NCBI GenBank assembly: GCA_963785425.1 | Contig: CAWAVG010000004.1 | Location: 1-64,000 of the forward strand | DNA from: RYN-133 sp963785425 | Lineage (GTDB): Bacteria; Actinomycetota; Actinomycetes; Mycobacteriales; Jatrophihabitantaceae | Length of the DNA: 64,000 nucleotides | Direction of reading: 5' to 3' | Shown: in pieces, positions 46,423-56,932 of the stretch | Position numbering within the stretch: the stretch's first letter is position 1 | How the letters are laid out: each line of letters begins with the position of its first letter | The notes under the pieces: generated by a model | Told to the model about the DNA's origin: nothing | Database searches by the model: none | Seen by the model: only the letters and a program-made list of their open reading frames with translations | Translations under genes and position numbers: made by a program

Positions 46423-48087
46423 ATGCGCGTGCCTACCCGCACTCGATCTGCCCGAGCGATCTCGGCAGCTGCCGTCGCCGGCCTGGTCGCCGGAGCTGCC
46501 GTCGCAGCCGTCGTCGCTGCGCAACCCGCCTCGGCCGCGACGTGGGCGACCACGTCGACCAAGGGCCTGCACCTGGTCCACGCGACGCGGCTCGGGTCGG
46601 CCCCCGCCGGTCGCGAGCTGCGACTCACGATCGGTCTGACGCCGCGCGACCGCTCGGGCTTGGCCAGGTTGATCAGGCGGCAGAACACCCGTGGCAGCGG
46701 GGTCTATCACCAGTACCTCCGCCGCGGCGAGTTCACCGAGCGCTTCGGAGCGAGCCAGGCGGACGCGAACGCGGTCGCCGCCTATCTGCGCGGCGCAGGC
46801 ATGCGCCGGGTGACGGTCTCGACGAACCGGCTGCAGGTCGGCGCGGTTGCCACCGTGGCGCAGGCGCAGCGTGCCTTCCACACCGACATCGCCCGCTTCC
46901 GGCAACACGGCACCACCGTGCTGGCCAACACCGCGCCCGCGATGGTCCCGTCCGCACTCGCCGGGAAGGTGACCGGCGTGATCGGGTTGTCCACGCTCGG
47001 GTTCGATGCCGCACCCGGGCTGCCGACGGGGCTGCCGAAGCTGACCGGGTACTACCCGAGCGAGTTCGTGAAGGTCTACAACGGCGCGTCGACCAACGGT
47101 GGGTCCGGCGCCACAATGGCAGTGATCGCCGAGGGCAACCTCGCGCCGACGATCAAGGATCTGCGCTTCGCCGAGAGCAAGCGTCATCTGCCACAGACAC
47201 CGGTCAGCCTCGTCTACGCCGGGCCGAAGAGCAGCGACACCTCGGGTGCCGACGAATGGGATCTGGACACGCAGACCTCGACCGGAGCCGCACCGCAGGC
47301 AAGCCGGCTCTACGTCTACATCGCGACCTCGCTGACGGATTCCGACCTCTCCAAGGCGATCAACAAATGGGCGGCGCAGGACGTGGCCCGCTCGGGATCG
47401 GCATCGCTGGGCGAATGCGACGTGCTGCCCTTCCTCGACGGCTCGATGGCTGTCGACGACACGGCGCTCGCGCAGGCAGCCGCACAGGGCCAGACCTTCT
47501 TCGCCTCGACCGGTGACACCGGCAGCAGCTGCGCGGTCGCACCGACGAACGGCGTCCCCGCGAGCGGGCCGCCCGACACCGAGTACCCGGCGTCCTCGCC
47601 CTACGCGGTCGCGGTCGGCGGTACGACGCTGCTCACCGACGACAGCAACAACTACCAGAGCGAGCTCGCGTGGAACGCCGGCGGCGGCGGCATCTCGCCG
47701 GTCGAGAAGGCCCCGGCATGGGAGAGCGGCGCCGTGCCCACCGCGGCAGCCGGAGCGCGTGGACTGCCCGACGTCGCACTCGACGCCGATCCGAACACGG
47801 GCGCACTTATCTACGTGGGCGGCACGGTGACCCAGATCGGCGGGACGAGCCTTGCCTCGCCGCTCGCTCTCGGGCTCTGGTCGCGGTTGCAGGCATCGCA
47901 CGGCAACAAGCTCGGCTTCGCCGCACCGCGGCTGTACAAGCTGTACAAGGGTGCGACCGCGACGTCGCCCGGCTTCCACGACGTCATGGTGGGCGGCAAC
48001 GGCACCTACGTCGCCACGCCGGGCTGGGACTACACGACGGGTCTGGGCAGCTTCGACCTGAACGCGTTGAGCAAGGCGCTCGGCTGA
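46423..48087 (+). CDS. secreted S53 (sedolisin/kumamolisin) acid peptidase
   Basis: This 554-aa protein has a signal peptide (cleavage near AQPASA-ATWA) and a pro-kumamolisin domain (GVYHQYLRRGEFTERFGAS, about 90-200) that is removed on activation. The catalytic domain has the Glu/Asp pair in GADEWDLDTQ near 276-282, the oxyanion region ECDV with Asp, and the Ser in GGTSLASP near residue 476. The calcium site is probably in GFHDVMVGGNG. It is active outside the cell at low pH. The frame is intact. It is placed between metG and rsmI, where Mycobacterium has other genes. Confidence 0.9.
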   Translation: MRVPTRTRSARAISAAAVAGLVAGAAVAAVVAAQPASAATWATTSTKGLHLVHATRLGSAPAGRELRLTIGLTPRDRSGLARLIRRQNTRGSGVYHQYLRRGEFTERFGASQADANAVAAYLRGAGMRRVTVSTNRLQVGAVATVAQAQRAFHTDIARFRQHGTTVLANTAPAMVPSALAGKVTGVIGLSTLGFDAAPGLPTGLPKLTGYYPSEFVKVYNGASTNGGSGATMAVIAEGNLAPTIKDLRFAESKRHLPQTPVSLVYAGPKSSDTSGADEWDLDTQTSTGAAPQASRLYVYIATSLTDSDLSKAINKWAAQDVARSGSASLGECDVLPFLDGSMAVDDTALAQAAAQGQTFFASTGDTGSSCAVAPTNGVPASGPPDTEYPASSPYAVAVGGTTLLTDDSNNYQSELAWNAGGGGISPVEKAPAWESGAVPTAAAGARGLPDVALDADPNTGALIYVGGTVTQIGGTSLASPLALGLWSRLQASHGNKLGFAAPRLYKLYKGATATSPGFHDVMVGGNGTYVATPGWDYTTGLGSFDLNALSKALG

Positions 48088-48100
48088 CCCCGTCCACCCG

Positions 48101-48180
48101 CCCTCCGCGAGTGGTCATTTATCGCGTGAGTGGTCACGTATACGTGACCACTCACCGAGTAAGTGACCACTCGCGGGAGG
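48101..48180. repeat. nested palindrome between convergent S53 peptidase and rsmI genes
   Basis: The centre is a perfect 30-bp palindrome at 48126-48155 (half GTGAGTGGTCACGTA and its complement). Around it lie 21-bp arms (48101-48121 and 48160-48180) that are inverted copies with three mismatches. The core GAGTGGTCA thus occurs four times, two in each orientation. It may act as a two-way terminator, and its regular design also resembles REP-type intergenic elements or a binding site. Confidence 0.85.
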
Positions 48181-48199
48181 ACGAGCGGGACGTGTCGTA

Positions 48200-49042
48200 T
48201 CACGAGGGCTTGTTGGCCACGACCGCGTCGAACACGTCGCGCTTCGGCAGGCCGCGTTCCTTGGCCACCTCGCCGATCGCGTCCTTGCGCGACTGCCCGG
48301 CAGCCTCGCGGTCGGCCACCGCGGTCGCCAGCTCGGCGGGCGTCGCGGCGCCGGCGGCGCGGGTCGCTCCCGCGACCACGAGCGTGATCTCGCCGCGCAC
48401 CTCGTCCTCGGCCCACACGGCGAGTTCGGCGAGCGTGCCGCGCCGCACCTGTTCGTAGGTCTTGGTCAGCTCGCGGCACACCGCCGCCTCGCGGTCGGCC
48501 CCGAACGCGGTGACGAGGTCGGCGAGCGTGGGGGCAAGTCGGTGCGGCGCCTCGAAGAAGACCATCGTGCGTTGTTCGGTCGCGAGCGCGTCCAACGCGC
48601 GGCCCCGCTCGCCGGCCCGGCGGGGCAGGAAACCCTCGAAGCAGAACCGGTCGACCGGCAGCCCGGAGACCGCGATCGCGGTCGTGACCGCGGACGGGCC
48701 GGGCAGCACGGTCACCGCGATGTCCTCGGCGATCGCCGCCGCGACGAGCCGGTAGCCCGGATCGGACACCGACGGCATCCCGGCGTCCGTCACGACCAGC
48801 ACGTCGTCACCGGCGCGCAGCGCCTCGAGCAGCACCGGCACGCGGCGCTGCTCGTTGCCGTCGAAGAACGACACGATGCGCCCGGACGGCGTGACCTCGA
48901 GGTCCTGGCACAGCCGGCGCAACCTGCGAGTGTCCTCGGCGGCGATCACCGGCGTCTGCGCGAGCGCGGTGCGCAGCCGCGCCGACGCGTCGGCGGCCCG
49001 TCCCAGAGGAGTGGCCGCAAGCACCACGCGACCGCTCGCCAT
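48200..49042 (-). CDS. rsmI: 16S rRNA (cytidine1402-2'-O)-methyltransferase
   Basis: This SAM-dependent enzyme of about 280 aa methylates the 2'-OH of C1402 in 16S rRNA. The tetrapyrrole-methylase fold shows VVLAATPLG at the N-terminus, AAEDTRRLRRL, TDAGMPSVSDPGYRLV (SAM site), VLPGPSAVTTAIAVSGL and FFEAPHRL. ATG 49042 is favoured because the domain begins right after it; GTG 49066 is possible. It is divergent from pmt, exactly as in Mycobacterium. Confidence 0.93.
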   Translation of the reverse strand: MASGRVVLAATPLGRAADASARLRTALAQTPVIAAEDTRRLRRLCQDLEVTPSGRIVSFFDGNEQRRVPVLLEALRAGDDVLVVTDAGMPSVSDPGYRLVAAAIAEDIAVTVLPGPSAVTTAIAVSGLPVDRFCFEGFLPRRAGERGRALDALATEQRTMVFFEAPHRLAPTLADLVTAFGADREAAVCRELTKTYEQVRRGTLAELAVWAEDEVRGEITLVVAGATRAAGAATPAELATAVADREAAGQSRKDAIGEVAKERGLPKRDVFDAVVANKPS

Positions 49043-49095
49043 GCCAGTGAACGTACTCAGCGGCAACGCCGCGCAGCACCAGTAGCATCGCGCTC

Positions 49096-50694
49096 GTGTC
49101 GACTGCCACGCTCGCCGAGGTCGGCGACGCGGACGAGGCCGCCGGCGCCGACGAGAGCGGCCGATCCGGGCGCCCGGTGCCGGCGGCGCTGGTGCCGTGG
49201 CGCGACCCCCGTCCCTGGGTCGGCTGGCTCGTCGTGGTCGGGCTCGGCCTCCTCGGCGGCTTCACCAGGTTCTGGGCGCTCGGCTTCCCGAACGAGCGGA
49301 TCTTCGACGAGGCCTATTACCCGGTCGAGGCGCAGGAGATGCTGCGCTACGGCTACGAGGACAACCGCGGCTACATGTTCATCGTGCATCCGCCGCTCGG
49401 GAAATGGCTGATCGGGTGGAGTTCCGACCTGTTCGGCAACGGGTTGTCGAGCGCGTTCGGATGGCGCGTGTTCCCGGCGGTGTTCGGCTGCCTGACGATC
49501 ATCGTGGTGGCGCGCATCGCGCGGCGGCTGTTCCGTTCCAACCTGTTCGGTGCGCTGGCCGGCGTGCTCATCGCGCTCGAGGGCGTGTCGTTCGTATTGT
49601 CGCGCACCGCGATCCTCGACGTGTTCCTCGAGTTCTTCGTGATCGCCGCGTTCGGCGCTCTGGTTCTCGACCGCGATCAGATGCGCGGTCGACTCGGCCG
49701 GTTGGTCGCCGACGGCGCGGACCTGTCCCGTGGCGTGCCCACGCTCGGGCCACGTCCGTGGCGTCTCGCGTCCGGTGTGCTGTTCGGCCTGGCGTGTGCG
49801 GTCAAGTGGACGGGGCTGTCATTCTTCGTCGCCTTCGTCATCCTCGGGCTGGTGTGGGACCGCGGCGCCTTCAAGGTGGCGGGCGTGCGCAGACCGACCA
49901 CGGAGGTCTTCAAGCGCAGCGCTCCATTCGCGATCGGCTCACAGGTACTGGCGCCGATCGGCGCGTACCTGATGACCTACCTCGGTTGGTTCGTCGGCGA
50001 GAACGGCTGGGGACGGCACTGGGCCGACAACCACTCGCCGTCGACGACGCTGCACCTGTTCGGACTGCACGTGCCGTGGACGTGGGCCTGGGTGCCCGAT
50101 CCGGTCCGCGCGCTCGGGTCGTGGACGCTGCAGGCCTACCGCTTCCACGAGGGCCTCGACAGCGGCCACGCCTACCAGTCGAACCCGTGGAACTGGTGGA
50201 TCCTCGGTCGTCCGGTCGACTTCTACTACGACGGGAACAGCAAAGCGTGCGGAGCGTCCTCGTGTTCGCGCGAAATCCTGCTCATCGGCACGCCGGTGCT
50301 GTGGTGGGCGTTCATCCCGGCGATGCTGTGGCTCGCGTGGCACTACGTGACGACGCGCGACTGGCGCGCGGCCGCGGTGTGGGTCGCGTTCGCGGCCGGC
50401 TGGCTGGTGTGGTTCCAGGATCTCAAGCGCACGATGTTCCTCTTCTACATGGCGCCGCTCCTCCCGTTCATCATCCTGGCGCTCACGCACGCACTCGGTG
50501 TGATGTTCGGCGCCCGCCGCGATCAGGTCGTCGGCCGGTTGGCGTTCGTCCGTCGCCGGTGGGGCGCACTGGGGGTCTCGGTCTTCCTCGCGCTCGTCGT
50601 CGCCGACTTCGCGTGGATGTGGCCGATCTTCACCGGCGGCCTGCTCACCTACGACACGTGGCACGCGCATATGTGGCTGCCCTCGTGGGTATGA
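49096..50694 (+). CDS. pmt: polyprenyl-phosphate-mannose--protein O-mannosyltransferase
   Basis: This 532-aa GT-C enzyme with about 10-11 membrane helices has its catalytic acidic pair in the first extracytoplasmic loop, NERIFDEAYYPVE near residues 68-80. HPPLGKWLIG and the later SNPWNWWILGRP are family marks. It moves mannose from polyprenyl phosphate to Ser/Thr of secreted proteins on the outer face of the membrane. The start is GTG 49096. The divergent position to rsmI is conserved in actinobacteria. Confidence 0.92.
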   Translation: MSTATLAEVGDADEAAGADESGRSGRPVPAALVPWRDPRPWVGWLVVVGLGLLGGFTRFWALGFPNERIFDEAYYPVEAQEMLRYGYEDNRGYMFIVHPPLGKWLIGWSSDLFGNGLSSAFGWRVFPAVFGCLTIIVVARIARRLFRSNLFGALAGVLIALEGVSFVLSRTAILDVFLEFFVIAAFGALVLDRDQMRGRLGRLVADGADLSRGVPTLGPRPWRLASGVLFGLACAVKWTGLSFFVAFVILGLVWDRGAFKVAGVRRPTTEVFKRSAPFAIGSQVLAPIGAYLMTYLGWFVGENGWGRHWADNHSPSTTLHLFGLHVPWTWAWVPDPVRALGSWTLQAYRFHEGLDSGHAYQSNPWNWWILGRPVDFYYDGNSKACGASSCSREILLIGTPVLWWAFIPAMLWLAWHYVTTRDWRAAAVWVAFAAGWLVWFQDLKRTMFLFYMAPLLPFIILALTHALGVMFGARRDQVVGRLAFVRRRWGALGVSVFLALVVADFAWMWPIFTGGLLTYDTWHAHMWLPSWV

Positions 50695-50701
50695 GCGGTA
50701 C

Positions 50702-51253
50702 ATGTCGCTTGCCGCAAAGATCCGTCGTGCCCCGGGCCGCATCGTCACGGGCGCCTTCATCCTGAATTCCGGGCTCGGCAAGCTGAAGGCCGAGGAAGAC
50801 ACGGCGAAGCAGTTGCACGGCATGGCGTCCAACGCCTATCCGCCGTTGCAGAAGGTTCCCCCGGCACCGTTCGCGAAGGCGCTCGCGATCGGCGAGATCG
50901 CCGTCGGCGGCGCAGTGCTCGTGCCGATCGTCCCGGCGGCGCTGGCCGGCCTCGCGCTGACCGGCTTCAGCGCCGCGCTGCTCGGCATGTGGTGGCGCAC
51001 CCCCGGCATGCACGAGGAGAACAGCCCGCGTCCGACGCCGCAGGGCACCGGGATCGCCAAGGACATCTGGATGTTCGGTACCGGCGTCGGGCTTCTGCTG
51101 GACGCCGCGCTGTCGGAGTCGCCGATCACCGGCGAGCAGGCGCGGGCCGACGCGAAGGCGTCGATCAAGGCCGACGCGAAGGCTGCCAAGCGGGTCACGC
51201 GTCGTGCGGCCAAGCGTGCACGCAGCCAGGCGGAGTCGCTGCTTCCCGGCTAG
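50702..51253 (+). CDS. DoxX-like small membrane protein
   Basis: This is a 183-aa protein with three to four hydrophobic stretches (ALAIGEIAVGGAVLVPIVPAAL, GLALTGFSAALLGMWW, IWMFGTGVGLLLDAAL). RIVTGAFILNSGLGKL near the start resembles DoxX-family proteins. A basic/Ala-rich cytoplasmic tail with repeated Lys-Ala follows. It lies 7 bp after pmt and 9 bp before the acyl-CoA ligase, so it is probably in one transcript with them. Function unknown. Confidence 0.7.
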   Translation: MSLAAKIRRAPGRIVTGAFILNSGLGKLKAEEDTAKQLHGMASNAYPPLQKVPPAPFAKALAIGEIAVGGAVLVPIVPAALAGLALTGFSAALLGMWWRTPGMHEENSPRPTPQGTGIAKDIWMFGTGVGLLLDAALSESPITGEQARADAKASIKADAKAAKRVTRRAAKRARSQAESLLPG

Positions 51254-51262
51254 GGTCGCGAC

Positions 51263-52804
<1,542 letters not shown>

Positions 52805-52895
52805 CCCCCGGTGCTCGGATCGTCCGCCGGGGCGCGAAACAGCCTCTGACGCGTTAGGGTCGGCTCAGCGCGAATCAGACAAATCGGAGGGGTTT

Positions 52896-53381
52896 GTGGG
52901 GCAGCCGGATCGGTTCGTCGCCGAGTACCAGCAGCGCGTGTCCGAGGTGGCAGCACGTGCCGAGGCCGCGCGTGCCCGGATGGCCACCGTCCACGGCACC
53001 GAAACCAGCAAAGACGGCGCGGTGACCCTGACGGTCAACGTGCAGGGCGCGCTGGAGAGCCTGCGCTTCGGTCCCGCAGCCGTCTCGATGAACCTCGACG
53101 CGCTCGCGTCCACCATCGTCGCCACCAGCCAGAAGGCGCGTGTGCGCGCAGCGCGTGCCGCGGCCGACGCGATCGAACCCCTGCTCGGCGCCGACAGCGC
53201 CGCGATGGCAGAGGTCCGGGCGCGCATCCCGACGGAGGCTCCGCTCGACGGGGCCGACGGCCGTTCCGAGAGGGACGGACTCAACGAAGAAAACACCACC
53301 ACGCCGGGACCCGGCTCGGCGGCGCCTCGCCGCAATGACAGCGAGGAGTCCGACGAACAGGGGTACACGCGTGGCTTTTGA
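52896..53381 (+). CDS. YbaB/EbfC-like protein in a type VII substrate cassette
   Basis: This is a 161-aa protein with a GTG start after GGAGGGG. An N-terminal helix (FVAEYQQRVSEVAARAEAARARM) is followed by the YbaB-like beta core (VTLTVNVQGALESLRFGP) and another helix, then a disordered acidic tail. Small YbaB-like proteins often accompany WXG100 genes in actinobacteria (EspL is the known example). It lies 15 bp before the WXG100 gene. It probably acts as an accessory protein or chaperone for the substrates; this is inference. Confidence 0.7.
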   Translation: MGQPDRFVAEYQQRVSEVAARAEAARARMATVHGTETSKDGAVTLTVNVQGALESLRFGPAAVSMNLDALASTIVATSQKARVRAARAAADAIEPLLGADSAAMAEVRARIPTEAPLDGADGRSERDGLNEENTTTPGPGSAAPRRNDSEESDEQGYTRGF

Positions 53382-53395
53382 TGAGGTGAACAGGC

Positions 53396-53719
53396 ATGTC
53401 AGATATCGACGTCTCCCCGGAGGCGATCAGGAAACACGCTGATGAGGTCGACGAGTTCATGGCGCAGATCAGCCAGGCGGTTTCGCAGGGAACCGACCTG
53501 ATCGATCTTCGCGCCTTCGGGATCATCGGCGAGTCCTGGGCGGGCCTGCTGCAGGTGTGGACGAACAGCGCGACGTCGCTGGTCAACCAGTCGGCCTGGG
53601 CGGGACACAGCGTGGCGCAATCGCTGCGCGACAACGCGAACGACTACGAGAAATCCGACCAGCAACATGCGGACAGCTTCAAGCAGATCCACAGCACGCT
53701 GACCGGCGGTGCCGAGTGA
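53396..53719 (+). CDS. WXG100-family type VII secretion substrate
   Basis: This is a 107-aa helical-hairpin protein. The turn carries the Trp-x-Gly motif (GESWAGLL near residues 47-54) between helices of about 40 residues, as in EsxA/EsxB. The C-terminal part (NDYEKSDQQHADSF) offers a YxxxD-like signal (YEKSD). It is probably secreted as a dimer by an ESX/T7SS machine not coded in this window. It overlaps the next gene by 4 bases (GTGA). Confidence 0.82.
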   Translation: MSDIDVSPEAIRKHADEVDEFMAQISQAVSQGTDLIDLRAFGIIGESWAGLLQVWTNSATSLVNQSAWAGHSVAQSLRDNANDYEKSDQQHADSFKQIHSTLTGGAE

Positions 53720-55059
53720 GCGAGGGCAACCCGATCCTGGTGGACGAACCACGATCGGGTCTCGTTCCCGGATTCGTGGGCACCGGCAGCCTCGACAAGG
53801 ACGCCACCGGCACCGGCCTGTTCTCCGATGCGGCGAACGCGATCCGCGACGGTGCCGACGGCAACTGGGGTGGCCTCGCCGTCGACGCTGTCGTCGGCGG
53901 CCTCGACTACCTGACCTTCGTCGAGGACCCGTTGCAGGGCCTGCTGTCGGCCGGCATCGGCTGGCTGATCGACCACGTGTCGTTCCTCTCCGAGCCGCTC
54001 GACTACCTGGCCGGCAACGCCGACCTCGTCACCGAGAAGTCGCAGACGTGGAAGAACATCAGCCAGGCGCTGCAGACGTCGAGCCAGGACTACGCGACCT
54101 CGGCGCAGGCGCTGACCTCGCAGTACACCGGCAAGGCCAGCAGCGCCTATGCGGCGTCGGCGAAGAACTTCGCGGACCTCGTGTCGACGACCGCCAAGCA
54201 CGCCGACAACGCCGCGACAGCCATGACGGTCGCCGGGGCCCTGGTCGGCACGACGCGCGGAATCGTGCGCGACACGATCTCCTCCTTCGTCGCGCAGGCC
54301 GTCGAGAAGTGGGCGATCACCGCGGCGACGTCGTTCTTCGACTTCGGCGCGTCCATCCCGATCTTCATCGGCGACGAGGTCTACGAGGGCTCCATCACCG
54401 CGGAGAAGATCAGCGGCAAGCTGACCGAACTGACGCAGACACTGAAACGGCTCGAGGACGCCGCAAGCAAGGGCGCCAAGGACCTCGACACCACCATCAG
54501 CGCCGTGAAGCGCAGCATCAAGTCCGAAGCCGGCTGGGTCACCCGCACGACGAAGGACGTGTCGAGCGCCGCACACACGTCCTCGACCACCGCCCAGGAC
54601 CTGTTCAAGGCCGCCGAGCACTCGAAGTTCCATCCGGACACGGTGCGGTCGGCGATAACGGCGAACGAGCAGGCCACGTTGGACGTGCAGAAGGCGATCT
54701 CGGAGGCGCAGCTGGCGCACTCCGCGGCCGCAGGCGCCGGGGTGCGTGCCACCGAACAGGGCACCTCGCGCACGGTCAGCAACCTGCAGGACGAGCTGGC
54801 CAAACTGACCGCTCAGCGCGCCGCGCTGACCAAGGGCGCGATCAACCGTCCGCTCGGCGACGGCTTGCTGCCGAAGCCGTCGGAGGGTTCGGTTCTCGGC
54901 AAGGTCGGCGACTTCAAGACGGCGCACGAGCGGGCGGTCGAGTCGGCCGAAGAAGGCGCGCGACAGGCCAGCGGCGACGAGCCTGCCCGCGACCGCGAGG
55001 CGGCCGAGAAGCAGGAGCAGCGCGGCGAGCTCTCCGACGGCAGCCTGGTCACCGAGTAA
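53716..55059 (+). CDS. large helical type VII-associated protein (putative effector)
   Basis: This is a 447-aa protein whose GTG start lies inside the WXG100 stop. It is Ala/Ser/Thr-rich and mostly helical. The first 150 residues hold hydrophobic stretches (LQGLLSAGIGWLIDHVSFLSEPLDYL). A WXG100-like helical hairpin follows (TWKNISQALQTSSQDYATSAQAL, then TGKASSAYAAS), a further hydrophobic segment lies near 180-215, and coiled coil runs from 235 to 380. The acidic tail ends LVTE. No known toxin or enzyme motif is visible, and no immunity gene follows. It may be secreted together with the WXG100 protein. Confidence 0.65.
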   Translation: MSEGNPILVDEPRSGLVPGFVGTGSLDKDATGTGLFSDAANAIRDGADGNWGGLAVDAVVGGLDYLTFVEDPLQGLLSAGIGWLIDHVSFLSEPLDYLAGNADLVTEKSQTWKNISQALQTSSQDYATSAQALTSQYTGKASSAYAASAKNFADLVSTTAKHADNAATAMTVAGALVGTTRGIVRDTISSFVAQAVEKWAITAATSFFDFGASIPIFIGDEVYEGSITAEKISGKLTELTQTLKRLEDAASKGAKDLDTTISAVKRSIKSEAGWVTRTTKDVSSAAHTSSTTAQDLFKAAEHSKFHPDTVRSAITANEQATLDVQKAISEAQLAHSAAAGAGVRATEQGTSRTVSNLQDELAKLTAQRAALTKGAINRPLGDGLLPKPSEGSVLGKVGDFKTAHERAVESAEEGARQASGDEPARDREAAEKQEQRGELSDGSLVTE

Positions 55060-55068
55060 CCACTTCTG

Positions 55069-55113
55069 GTACGGAACGGCCGTCGCGCCCGGCGTGTCGC
55101 AGCCGTTCCGTAC
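55069..55113. terminator. bidirectional hairpin terminator
   Basis: GTACGGAACGGC (55069-55080) and GCCGTTCCGTAC (55102-55113) pair perfectly over 12 bp with a 21-base loop. It lies between the type VII cassette and the convergent nitroreductase gene and probably ends transcription of both. Confidence 0.75.
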
Positions 55114-55117
55114 TGGA

Positions 55118-55561
55118 TCAGGGGCTGGTCAGGACGCGGAACACCGGGAACTGCGGCGCGACGCGGGCGAGATCGGCGTCGGTCGCGTTCTTGTCGATGC
55201 CCTCGAAGAACGCGCCGACCTCCCAGCTCCACCGGCGCAGGTACTCGCGCAGCACCGGCGTCTTGGCATCGTCGGCCAGTTCCTCGCCACGGAACTGTTC
55301 GGTGCGCCGTCCGACCCGGAGCTCACCCGTCCCGGACGCGCGCAGATTTCGCACCCACTGCGTCGTCCCGCGCGGCGCGACGAGGTAGCGCTCGTCGCCG
55401 ACGGTGAGCAGATTGACCGGCGTGCTGCGCCACTCGCCGCTCTTGCGACCCCGGACGCGCAGCTCACGGGACCCGGCGACGCTGATGCCGAGGCGGGTCA
55501 AGCCACGCACCGAACGATTGAAGACGTTGCGGGTGAACCAGCCCGGCTCGACGTAACGCAT
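55118..55561 (-). CDS. deazaflavin (F420)-dependent nitroreductase family protein
   Basis: This protein of about 147 aa is of the Ddn/DUF385 split-barrel family. ELRVRGRKSGEWRSTPVNLLTVGDERYLVAPRGTTQWVRNLRA is the typical core (residues about 33-75) that binds F420 or a quinone. The start is taken at ATG 55561 (MRYVEPGWFTRN); the longer reading from 55627 adds an unrelated N-terminus. Members reduce nitro compounds or quinones with reduced F420. The substrate is unknown. Confidence 0.85.
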   Translation of the reverse strand: MRYVEPGWFTRNVFNRSVRGLTRLGISVAGSRELRVRGRKSGEWRSTPVNLLTVGDERYLVAPRGTTQWVRNLRASGTGELRVGRRTEQFRGEELADDAKTPVLREYLRRWSWEVGAFFEGIDKNATDADLARVAPQFPVFRVLTSP

Positions 55562-55754
55562 GTCCACCAGCGCTCCTTCGGTTGCGATCGGATCGTTCCA
55601 GCATGCCGGACGGGCTTTCGAGGGCATTGATCACTTATGCCCGGAAATTGATCAACGACATGGCGCAGAGAAGGGGTGACGGGACGTTTCTCAGCAAACA
55701 CAATGATCGCGACGTCCGTTGGGGACGCGTCGACATTCATCAGGGAGGGGTCGC

Positions 55755-56912
55755 ATGGACTGCCCGCATTGCGGCACACCACATGCAGCCGCGGCGCGCT
55801 TCTGCGCGCGGTGTGGAACACCGCTGCATCCACACACCAACCGGTCCAACCACTTTGCAGCAAACCCCGACGAGCCGGTCCGTGCCCTCGCGCTGCTGAG
55901 CACGCTGCTGCCGCACATCTCCGGCCGGCGGCACCACCTGTACCGCAACGGCGTGCTGTTCGCACTGCTCGTCGCGTTCGTGGCGGCCGGCTTCGGGGTG
56001 TTGTCGATCGCGCTGATCGTGCCCGCCGTCGCGCTGCCCGCCGTGGTGCTCGTGTACCTGCACGACCACCACATCTGGCGCAACGAGCCGGCGGTGATCC
56101 TCGGGGGCGGCTTCGCGCTGGCCCTGGTGCTCGGCGTCGTCGTCGGGCTGCTCGAGAAGCACTGGGCCGAGACGTCGTTGTTGCTGGCGCCGGGCGAGCA
56201 CCTGCCGCCGGGGAGCCAGATCCTCGAGCTGGGCATCGTCATTCCCGTCCTGCTCTTCGTAGCTGTGACGATCGGGCCGCTGGCGGTCACGTCCCGTCCG
56301 AGCTTCAGGCACCCGCTCGACGCGGTGAACATGTCCACGCTCGCGGGCGCAGCGGCGTCGTTGGGCGTGAGCGTCGTCGTGCAGCAGGGCGCGTTCACCG
56401 ACGTCCATTGGAACTCCGCCGATCCGGGACGGGCCGCGTTCATCGCCCTGACGCTCGGGTTCCTGCAGCCGGTGATCTTCGCGGCCACGGCAGCCTTGAC
56501 CGCGATGCGCGTGCGGCGGCCGGGATCGAACCCGGCCCTCGGCGTCGTCGAGGGTCTCGTGCTGATCGTCGCCTACGAAATGGCCACCACGCTGCTCGGC
56601 AGCTACGGCACCCGCGGTGTCGTGCTCACCGCCGTGATCGCCGCGGCGCTGGCCGCGGCGGGCGTGCTGCTCATGCGCGTCGAGTTGCACGACGGGCTGC
56701 TCGCCGAGGCACGCGCGGCGCTGGCCGACGACACGGTCGTCACCCACAGCGCATCGCAGGGCCAGATCTGCGGGCACTGCGGTGTCGAGCTCGGCGCCGG
56801 CGCCGCGTTCTGCCAGGTCTGCGGCACTGCCGTGTCCACGCTGGCCACGCCGACCCCACCACCGTCCCCGTCCACCACTCGCGGCGACAGCGCGCTGTCG
56901 CCGTCGGCCTGA
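55755..56912 (+). CDS. membrane protein with a zinc ribbon at each end
   Basis: This is a 385-aa protein starting at ATG 55755 after AGGGAGGGG. Residues 1-25 form a zinc ribbon (CPHCGTPHAAAARFCARCG). About eight hydrophobic helices follow between 60 and 330, and the tail near 345-365 forms a second ribbon (CGHCGVELGAGAAFCQVCG) before a Pro/Ser-rich end. Both ribbons are probably cytoplasmic. I do not recognise the family. The next gene, 20 bp on, codes for a Pro-rich membrane-anchored protein, so the two may work together at the envelope. Confidence 0.65.
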   Translation: MDCPHCGTPHAAAARFCARCGTPLHPHTNRSNHFAANPDEPVRALALLSTLLPHISGRRHHLYRNGVLFALLVAFVAAGFGVLSIALIVPAVALPAVVLVYLHDHHIWRNEPAVILGGGFALALVLGVVVGLLEKHWAETSLLLAPGEHLPPGSQILELGIVIPVLLFVAVTIGPLAVTSRPSFRHPLDAVNMSTLAGAAASLGVSVVVQQGAFTDVHWNSADPGRAAFIALTLGFLQPVIFAATAALTAMRVRRPGSNPALGVVEGLVLIVAYEMATTLLGSYGTRGVVLTAVIAAALAAAGVLLMRVELHDGLLAEARAALADDTVVTHSASQGQICGHCGVELGAGAAFCQVCGTAVSTLATPTPPPSPSTTRGDSALSPSA

Positions 56913-56932
56913 GCAGCGAAGGAGTTGACGAC

